Positions 57,687 to 64,000 of a DNA stretch of 64,000 nt are shown here, one piece after another (the first letter of the stretch is position 1; each line of letters opens with the position of its first letter). A program made the translations under genes and the position numbers. The DNA is from Endozoicomonas_A sp049275935 (lineage in GTDB: Bacteria; Pseudomonadota; Gammaproteobacteria; Pseudomonadales; Endozoicomonadaceae). The stretch is taken from positions 496,001 through 560,000 of the forward strand of contig NZ_CP184830.1 of assembly GCF_049275935.1 (NCBI RefSeq), given 5' to 3'. The notes beneath the pieces were generated by a model that ran no database searches, was not told where the DNA came from, and saw only the letters and a program-made list of their open reading frames with translations.

Positions 57687-59897
57687 TTAAAAGTTATGGT
57701 CCTGTGAAATGGGAAGAGCGCGAGAATCCGGAGCAAGAAACAGGGTCGACAAAGGAGGTAGTGTGACCAAAAGAGAGTGATCATAACTGTGGGTGTGAAA
57801 ATGCTCGGTATAAAGTACCTTGCTGTTAGCAACGCCACTGCCACCAAAGCTCTGTGCATCGGAATTCAATATTTCTTTCCAGACACCCTCGATGGGTACT
57901 CCAATCCTGTAATCTTTCCTTACTTCCGGTGTCATATTGGCCACGACTATAACCGGAGAACCTGAAAAGCTTTTTCGAATAAATACAAATACACTCTGCT
58001 GCTGATCGTCAGCCACCACCCAGGCAAACCCATTCTGGTCATAATCGGACTTATACAGCACAGGATAAGACTTATACAGGTGATTTAATGTTTTAACCAG
58101 AAGACTGAGCCCCTGACTGTAATGGTTTTTATTGAGCAATGCCCAATCCAGCTGGCCATCATGATCCCACTCCCGGGTACTACCGATCTCAGAACCCATA
58201 AACAGCAACTTCTTACCGGGATGCCCGAACATAAAGCCCAGACAGGCACGTAAGTTAGCGTATTTTTGCCACTCATCTCCCGGCATTTTTCCCAGCAGAC
58301 TGCCCTTACCATGCACCACTTCATCATGAGACAGCGCCAGAATAAAATGTTCGCTGTAGTGGTAGGTCATGCTCTGCATCATTTCCCAATGATGATGGTA
58401 TCGATAAATGGGGTCACGGGCCATATAGCCGAGGGTGTCGTGCATCCACCCCATATTCCATTTGTAGCCAAAGCCCAGCCCCCCGTCGTAGGTAGGCATG
58501 GAAACCTTGGGCCAACTGGTAGATTCTTCGGCAATCGATATCTGATCCGGGTAGTGCAGATAGAGTGTTTCGTTCAATTCCTTCAGGAACTGCACCGCTT
58601 CAATATGCTCGTTTCCACCCATGCAATTAGGCTCCCACTCCCCTTCGCTTCTGGAATAGTCGAGGTAGAGCATAGAAGCCACCGCATCCACCCGCACACC
58701 ATCCAGATGAAAACGATCCAGCCAGTACATGGCATTGCTGATCAAAAAATCCTTTACCTCCGGTTTTCCATAGTCGTAGATATGAGATTGCCAGTCGGGA
58801 TGCCAACCTCTTTTGGGATCAGCATATTCATACAGGGCTGTTCCATCAAAATGACCCAGACCGTGGGGGTCGGAGGGAAAATGAGCAGGTACCCAGTCCA
58901 GAATGACACCAATACCAGACTGATGGCAGGCATCAATAAAGGCTTTAAAATCATCCGGATTGCCAAAGCGGCTGGTAGGAGCGAACAGTCCCACCGGTTG
59001 ATAGCCCCAGGAGCCTGTAAATGGATGTTCCATAAGGGGCATCAGTTCAATATGAGTAAACCCCATCTCGACAACATAAGGGATTAACTGTTCGGCCAGC
59101 GCCTTGTAAGTGAGGCTTTTACCCTGTTCCTGGCGCCAGGACCCCAGGTGTACTTCATAGATACTGACCGGCCTGTCCAGACAGGAGTGATGCTTCCAGT
59201 GACAGTCTTCCCACTCATAGTTCAGGTGATCGTAAACAATGGAAGCATTACCGGGTGGCTGCTCGGCATAGTAGCCATAGGGATCGGCCTTGTGAGGCAG
59301 TAAATCCCCCTGCTGGCTGCGAATTTCATATTTGTAGAGATCACCCGCCTTCACATTCGGGAGAAAGAGACACCAGACCCCGTCGTCCGAGCTGGCCATG
59401 GGGTGAACTCTGCCGTCCCAGCCATTAAAACTGCCCACCAGACTGACGCTTCTCGCATGGGGTGCGTAGACCCTGAAGATCACCCCTTCTATGGAAACTT
59501 TCTCCTCAGGGTGCAACGAAACCAGGTGCGCGCCCATATAACGATAGTTTCGATAAGGCTCACGGTGAACATGACTCAGGGTGTAAGACTGAAACTGGTA
59601 GGGGTCCATTAATGTATACGACTGATGATCTTTATTTGTGATCACCAGTTGATACAGAAAAACAGAACAGCATTCTGGCGGTACCAGCTCGAACAATCCC
59701 GGAGCGATCTGAACCATTTCACCTATGGCTTCACCGGAAGTAAAGGCGATGACACTGACAGCACTGGCATCTGGCCTCCAGACCCTAAGCAACAGGCCGC
59801 CGCCTTCAGGACGCTCATGAAACCCCAGAATATTAAACGGCTCGGCACAGTGACAATTCAGCAGTTGACCGACCAGCGCTTCGACAGAATCAGGCAT
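57687..59897 (-). CDS. glgB: 1,4-alpha-glucan branching enzyme GlgB
   Basis: A 736-residue GH13 enzyme that makes alpha-1,6 branches in glycogen. Two CBM48-type N-terminal domains (about 20-110 and 125-215), then the barrel with DWVPAHFPSD, nucleophile in DGVRVDAVASMLYLDYSR, acid Glu in SIAEESTSWP and LSHDEVVHGK. Length and motif order match E. coli GlgB (728). It lies between glgP (140 bp upstream) and glgX. Confidence 0.96.
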   Translation of the reverse strand: MPDSVEALVGQLLNCHCAEPFNILGFHERPEGGGLLLRVWRPDASAVSVIAFTSGEAIGEMVQIAPGLFELVPPECCSVFLYQLVITNKDHQSYTLMDPYQFQSYTLSHVHREPYRNYRYMGAHLVSLHPEEKVSIEGVIFRVYAPHARSVSLVGSFNGWDGRVHPMASSDDGVWCLFLPNVKAGDLYKYEIRSQQGDLLPHKADPYGYYAEQPPGNASIVYDHLNYEWEDCHWKHHSCLDRPVSIYEVHLGSWRQEQGKSLTYKALAEQLIPYVVEMGFTHIELMPLMEHPFTGSWGYQPVGLFAPTSRFGNPDDFKAFIDACHQSGIGVILDWVPAHFPSDPHGLGHFDGTALYEYADPKRGWHPDWQSHIYDYGKPEVKDFLISNAMYWLDRFHLDGVRVDAVASMLYLDYSRSEGEWEPNCMGGNEHIEAVQFLKELNETLYLHYPDQISIAEESTSWPKVSMPTYDGGLGFGYKWNMGWMHDTLGYMARDPIYRYHHHWEMMQSMTYHYSEHFILALSHDEVVHGKGSLLGKMPGDEWQKYANLRACLGFMFGHPGKKLLFMGSEIGSTREWDHDGQLDWALLNKNHYSQGLSLLVKTLNHLYKSYPVLYKSDYDQNGFAWVVADDQQQSVFVFIRKSFSGSPVIVVANMTPEVRKDYRIGVPIEGVWKEILNSDAQSFGGSGVANSKVLYTEHFHTHSYDHSLLVTLPPLSTLFLAPDSRALPISQDHNF

Positions 59898-60037
59898 ACA
59901 GGGAACGGCTTCTGTTTATTCAGTCTGAGGTATTATAGGAGCCCACTCAAAAATCGACAGGCTCCTGAAAAAAATGCTCTAAAGCAGCGAATCACTATAA
60001 GAAGTGGCTCATTCAGGAGTGACTCGCTGCTTTCAGC

Positions 60038-62500
60038 TCAGGCCATATTCCAGATGATCTTGCTGTAATCCTGAATAGACCGGTCGGATGAAAACTTGCC
60101 CATTGAGGCCGAGTTGATGATGGCCTTTCTCCACCAGAGTTCCGGCTTTTTCCAGGTTTCAACAATGCGATCATGGGCATCACTGTAGGCCTGATAATCC
60201 GCCAGTGTCAGGAAGTAGTCTCCCTTGTTCAGCAGGGCTTCAACCAGAGGCCGGAAGGCATCCGGCTCTTCGGGAGAAAGATCTCCGGAATCCAGCCAGT
60301 CAATGACACTGCGCAGCTCTTCACAACGGTTGTAGACATCCCGGGGGTTATAGCCACGGTGACGAAGCTCTGACACCTGTTCAACCGTCAGACCAAAAAT
60401 AAAGATATTATCGTCGCCTACCTCTTCGGCAATCTCGACGTTGGCGCCATCAAGAGTACCCACGGTCAAGGCACCGTTGAGAGCAAACTTCATGTTGCCC
60501 GTACCGGACGCTTCAAATCCGGCCGTAGAGATCTGCTCGGAAACATCCGCAGCAGGGATAATTTTTTCCGCCAGACTGACTCGATAATTAGGCAGGAAAG
60601 CCACCTTCAGCTTATCTTTGATACGACGATCATTATTCACTCGTTCAGCCACCCGGTTGATGGCATGAACAATGGTTTTGGCCACTTTGTAGCCAGGCGC
60701 TGCCTTGGCACCAAAAATAAAGACCCGCCGGGGTACATCCAGATCCGGGTTATCCAGAAGTCGACGATACAGCGCCATGATGTGAAGCAGGTTCATTTGC
60801 TGACGCTTGTATTCGTGGAGACGTTTGATCTGGACGTCAAAAATGGCATCAGGGCTTACATCAACATCACAGAGTTCCCTGATAACTGCTGCCAGATGCT
60901 TTTTATTGTCATGTTTGATAGCCGCAAAGCGTTTCTGGAATGCCGGATCATCGGCATGAGCCTTCAAAGCATCAAGTTTGTAAAGGTCTTTTCGCCAGTC
61001 GCTTCCAACAGTCTCGTCGATCAGGACTGCCAATGCCGGATTGCAATAGTCCAGCCAGCGCCTTGGAGTAACACCATTGGTCACATTGACAATTTTATCA
61101 GGCCACATTTTATGAAATTCGGGGAACAGTTTTTCCTGAACCAGTCTTGAGTGCAGGGCAGCCACTCCGTTGACTTTGTGGCTACCAACAACCGACAGGA
61201 ATGCCATACGAACCATCTGATCATCCCCCGGACGATCCGGCTCTTCGATAATGGACAGGCGACGTTTCATAGCGTCATCGCCCGGCCAGACTGCCTCTAC
61301 TTCAGAATGCAGAAAGTGGTAGTTAATCATATGAATGATCTGCATATGGCGGGGCAGTACTCTGATAATCAAACTCTGAGGCCACTTTTCCAGCGCTTCT
61401 GGCAACAAAGTGTGGTTAGTGTAGGTAAACACCTCACGAGTGATTTCCAGCGCCCTGTTAAATGCAAAACCTTCCTCATCCATGAGGAAGCGCATGAATT
61501 CAGCCACAGCGATGGCAGGATGGGTATCGTTCAGCTGAATGGCGACCTTGTCGGCAATAGGTTCCAGGCTTTCACTGTTTTCACGCTTGTAACGTTGGAT
61601 CAGATCAGCCAGTGAACAGGCGACGAAGAAGTACTGCTGAATGAAGCGCAGCTCTTTTCCCGCAGGATGATTATCGTTGGGATAGAGCACCTGACTGATG
61701 TTTTCGGCGCTGATTTCCTGTGAACGGGAATCCTCATAGCGGCCAGCATCAAAGCTGTTCAGATCAAAACCCTGAGCGGCACGACTTTCCCAAAGACGCA
61801 GAGTGTTAACAGTCTCTGTGCCATAACCGGTGACAGGCACATCCCAGGGCATACCTAAAATTTCCTGAGTATCTTCCCAGACCGCTTTACCAGCATGTTC
61901 TCTCACGGTGCCATAGAGTTTGACGCGCTGCTTGCGCTTGGCTCTCTCAATACCCCATGGGAAACTCTCCTCACGCCAGGCGTCAGGCGTTTCCACCTGT
62001 TTGCCTCCGGCAAAGCTCTGACGAAAGAGACCAAATCGATAGTTAATGCCGTAACCCATGGCAGGCATATCAAGGGTGGTCATGGAATCCAGAAAGCAGG
62101 CAGCCAGTCTTCCCAGACCGCCATTGCCCAGTGACGGATCAGACTCATACTCAAGAATATCAACCAGAGATATTCCCAGGCTGGCCATGGCTTGTTCTGT
62201 CTGCCTGAAGATTCCCAGATTGTGAAGATTGTTACCCAAAAGGCGGCCAATCAGGAATTCCAGCGACAGGTAATAAATGCGCCGGGCTTTGCCTTCACGC
62301 TCTCTCTTGCGTGTTGCGCGGATACGTTGCAGACCCATCTCACGAACCACCAGGCTCAGGGCTTCCCAATACTCTGCGGGCCCGGACTCTTCAGACTCAA
62401 CACCCAGTGATTGTTGAAGATGTTCGACCACCCGCCGGGCAATCTCTTCACTGCCCAAAACGGGCATTGCATCATTTTGCCCAGCCTTGTTTGCACTCAT
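60038..62500 (-). CDS. glgP: Glycogen/maltodextrin phosphorylase
   Basis: An 820-residue GT35 phosphorylase releasing glucose-1-phosphate. Conserved segments are RRIYYLSLEFLIGR, NDTHPAIAVAEFMR, RRVFIFGAKAAPGY and the PLP lysine region EASGTGNMKFALNGALT, with GTLDGANVEI following. First gene of the glgP-glgB-glgX cluster. The 305 bp upstream are shared with the divergent sugar kinase and contain an inverted repeat. No glgC or glgA is in the window. Confidence 0.96.
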   Translation of the reverse strand: MSANKAGQNDAMPVLGSEEIARRVVEHLQQSLGVESEESGPAEYWEALSLVVREMGLQRIRATRKREREGKARRIYYLSLEFLIGRLLGNNLHNLGIFRQTEQAMASLGISLVDILEYESDPSLGNGGLGRLAACFLDSMTTLDMPAMGYGINYRFGLFRQSFAGGKQVETPDAWREESFPWGIERAKRKQRVKLYGTVREHAGKAVWEDTQEILGMPWDVPVTGYGTETVNTLRLWESRAAQGFDLNSFDAGRYEDSRSQEISAENISQVLYPNDNHPAGKELRFIQQYFFVACSLADLIQRYKRENSESLEPIADKVAIQLNDTHPAIAVAEFMRFLMDEEGFAFNRALEITREVFTYTNHTLLPEALEKWPQSLIIRVLPRHMQIIHMINYHFLHSEVEAVWPGDDAMKRRLSIIEEPDRPGDDQMVRMAFLSVVGSHKVNGVAALHSRLVQEKLFPEFHKMWPDKIVNVTNGVTPRRWLDYCNPALAVLIDETVGSDWRKDLYKLDALKAHADDPAFQKRFAAIKHDNKKHLAAVIRELCDVDVSPDAIFDVQIKRLHEYKRQQMNLLHIMALYRRLLDNPDLDVPRRVFIFGAKAAPGYKVAKTIVHAINRVAERVNNDRRIKDKLKVAFLPNYRVSLAEKIIPAADVSEQISTAGFEASGTGNMKFALNGALTVGTLDGANVEIAEEVGDDNIFIFGLTVEQVSELRHRGYNPRDVYNRCEELRSVIDWLDSGDLSPEEPDAFRPLVEALLNKGDYFLTLADYQAYSDAHDRIVETWKKPELWWRKAIINSASMGKFSSDRSIQDYSKIIWNMA

Positions 62501-62601
62501 GTTTTTCCACCTGCACTATCAACCATGAAAAACTTTTGGCCATGAGAGGCATTCAATCGTTGCCTACAATCAGGGCTGTTTACTTAACCAAACGTGATGG
62601 C

Positions 62602-62639
62602 ATGACCTGTGGATAATTATAATTCTGATTTCAGGTCAT
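62602..62639. promoter_or_regulatory. Inverted repeat in the glgP-kinase intergenic region
   Basis: ATGACCTG (62602-62609) and CAGGTCAT (62632-62639) are exact complements with 22 bp of AT-rich DNA between them, centre to centre 30 bp or about three helical turns. This could be an operator shared by the divergent genes, or a paired site. No regulator is identified. Confidence 0.4.
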
Positions 62640-62805
62640 TTCGGTTTAGTTGTCATTAATTCCTGCTCAGTCGGACGATGAAAAGACATTACGCCCTGTG
62701 TACGATTTCAACATTTATACGACAAAGATTTTTTAATAATGATACCTTCAGTTATTCGTTTAAACTCAGATGCCAAGCCAACCGATCCATAAACGAGGTA
62801 ATTCT

Positions 62806-63705
62806 GTGCGATTTGGCATTGATGTGGGTGGCACCAAAACAGAGATTGTGGTGCTTTCCGATAGCGGGGAAATGATTCATCGGGAGCGACAAGCTACCCC
62901 AAATAATTACCCTGACTTTCTCGATAGCATTCAGGTATTAATCCGCGTCACTGAAAGACAGTATGGACCTGCCAGCCATATCGGTCTCTGCCTGCCGGGC
63001 GCTGTCAGTCCTGATACAGGTCGCATGAAAAATGCCAACACCCTCTACCTGATCGATCAGACTGTTGCGGAAGACCTTGAGCAGCGATTGGGTAGAGCCG
63101 TGAAGCTGGCCAACGATGCCGACTCCTTTGCCCTGTCAGAAGCAACCGATGGGGCGGCAGCGGGCGCCAGAAGCTGTTTTGGCGTCATTATCGGGACAGG
63201 CTGTGGTGGCGGACTGGTGTATAACGGCCAGCTTGTTCAGGGACCCAACGCCATTGCCGGAGAGTGGGGCCACAATCCTCTGCCCTATTACCATAACCAC
63301 ACCGACGGTCCGGACCAGAACTGCTACTGCGGCCGCAAGAACTGTATTGAAACCTTTGTATCCGGCACAGGAATGGCCAAACGTTTCCGTGAAGCCCATG
63401 GCTTCAGCGCCCGTGAAATTCCTGATGCAAAATCAGTGATGGCAAGAGTTCAAAATGCTGATCAACCGGCTATTGAGCATTTCAATCATTATGTGGATGC
63501 ATTGGCCCGTGCGCTTGCCGGCGTCATCAACATTTTTGATCCGGAGGTCATTGTCCTCGGTGGCGGCATGTCGAATATCGAGGCACTGTATACCGAACTT
63601 CCGGGAGCTGTCGCAAAGTATGTTTTCTCCGATCAGCTGAATACCCGGATCGCACCCGCCAAACACGGTGATTCATCGGGTGTCAGGGGCGCTGCCTGGC
63701 TTTAA
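62806..63705 (+). CDS. ROK-family sugar kinase
   Basis: A 299-residue ROK kinase starting at a GTG (62806) with GAGGT 6 bases upstream; an in-frame ATG at 62770 is less likely. ATP motif FGIDVGGTKTEIVVL at the start, catalytic Asp in LANDADSFALSE, ROK signature region GVIIGTGCGGGLVYNG, and the zinc motif CYCGRKNCIETF. The length and motifs fit the Mak/NagK/glucokinase group; substrate (glucose, fructose or GlcNAc) cannot be fixed. Location next to glycogen genes favours glucose. Confidence 0.9.
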   Translation: MRFGIDVGGTKTEIVVLSDSGEMIHRERQATPNNYPDFLDSIQVLIRVTERQYGPASHIGLCLPGAVSPDTGRMKNANTLYLIDQTVAEDLEQRLGRAVKLANDADSFALSEATDGAAAGARSCFGVIIGTGCGGGLVYNGQLVQGPNAIAGEWGHNPLPYYHNHTDGPDQNCYCGRKNCIETFVSGTGMAKRFREAHGFSAREIPDAKSVMARVQNADQPAIEHFNHYVDALARALAGVINIFDPEVIVLGGGMSNIEALYTELPGAVAKYVFSDQLNTRIAPAKHGDSSGVRGAAWL

Positions 63706-63825
63706 ATTAAATAATTGACATCCTCAGACAGTGGGAACGGAACTTTATTACCAGCTAGTGACTCTAAGACTCAGGACTCACCTACAGGGAAGTGGGTAAA
63801 TAATAACTTTTAAAGGGCTATAACC

Positions 63826-64000
63826 ATGAATGTAACTCAGGGAGTGAGAAGCTGTTCGCACCTAAGCTATCAACATCAACCCGATTTTGACACCCAGTCA
63901 GAATCAGATTTTGAATCAGATTTTGACACCCAGTCAGCAACAGCCTCTGGCCAGTGGAAAGTCTGCAAGTCAACCAGCAAGCTGCTGCCCAGTCCTGCCA
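63826..64000 (+). CDS. Unknown protein, N-terminal part (cut by window end)
   Basis: The frame opens at the ATG at 63826 (AAAGGG 6 bases upstream) and stays open to the window edge, 58 codons. Its start contains a tandem acidic repeat: FDTQSESDFES followed by DFDTQSAT, encoded by near-identical DNA (GATTTTGACACCCAGTCAG twice). There is no signal peptide. I do not recognise the family; a short intrinsically disordered repeat at the N-terminus could fit a secreted effector or surface protein, but this is only a guess. Confidence 0.55.
   Translation, partial: MNVTQGVRSCSHLSYQHQPDFDTQSESDFESDFDTQSATASGQWKVCKSTSKLLPSPA

Overview
The window reads as the chromosome of a marine gammaproteobacterium of the Oceanospirillales/Pseudomonadales side, tentatively Endozoicomonas or a close relative. 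The evidence is gene content and gene order (inference; no database was searched). From about 4.8 to 31.8 kb the order cysN-cysD, Nif3, degS/algW, hisD-hisG-murA-ibaG-mlaBCDEF, yrbG-kdsD-kdsC-lptC-lptA-lptB-rpoN-hpf-ptsN-rapZ-NPr, mgtE, pmbA and darP closely follows the Pseudomonas block. The exceptions are a missing hisC between hisD and degS and a frameshifted AAA-ATPase remnant between mgtE and pmbA.

Region by region: 1-2.1 kb carries the end of a phosphate ABC transporter (pstC'-pstA-pstB). 2.2-4.5 kb carries kbl-tdh (threonine catabolism). 4.8-7.4 kb carries cysDN (sulfate activation), in which CysN has a decayed APS-kinase-like tail. 7.5-18.1 kb holds a Nif3 protein, a DegS/AlgW-type protease, histidine genes, MurA and the Mla lipid-transport operon. 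18.5-29.1 kb holds envelope (KDO and LPS transport), RpoN, nitrogen-PTS and MgtE genes on the plus strand. 29.2-33.1 kb has the ATPase remnant, pmbA, darP, ugpQ and tRNA-His with its own promoter.

33.4-39.8 kb is a complete rRNA operon on the minus strand: 16S, 23S, 5S and a degenerate second 5S, with no tRNA in the 16S-23S spacer. Three promoter-like sites precede it, each with 16-bp spacing, and boxA elements lie in the leader and the spacer. The 23S gene has intervening sequences replacing the tips of helix 25 and helix 45. The helix-45 insert encodes a 119-residue four-helix-bundle (S23-type) protein. Both inserts and the 16S-23S spacer carry arms built from the same CAACTGACAACTG-type repeat; the 23S-5S spacer has a fold-back made of a different repeat. 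This is the most unusual architecture in the window.

39.9-52.8 kb is more accessory: PBP4 (dacB), a Lon-like protease, secreted proteins of unknown role (one with an 8-residue repeat tail, one with WD40-like repeats), a histidine phosphatase, a cupin, two small non-coding elements with perfect terminal inverted repeats, and an HpcH/HpaI aldolase next to a kynurenine-3-monooxygenase-like flavoprotein. 52.8-55.4 kb holds all three members of the AmmeMemoRadiSam set (radical SAM, MEMO, AMMECR1). 55.5-63.7 kb is glycogen metabolism (glgP, glgB, glgX) with a divergent ROK sugar kinase. The window ends in the start of a repeat-containing unknown gene.
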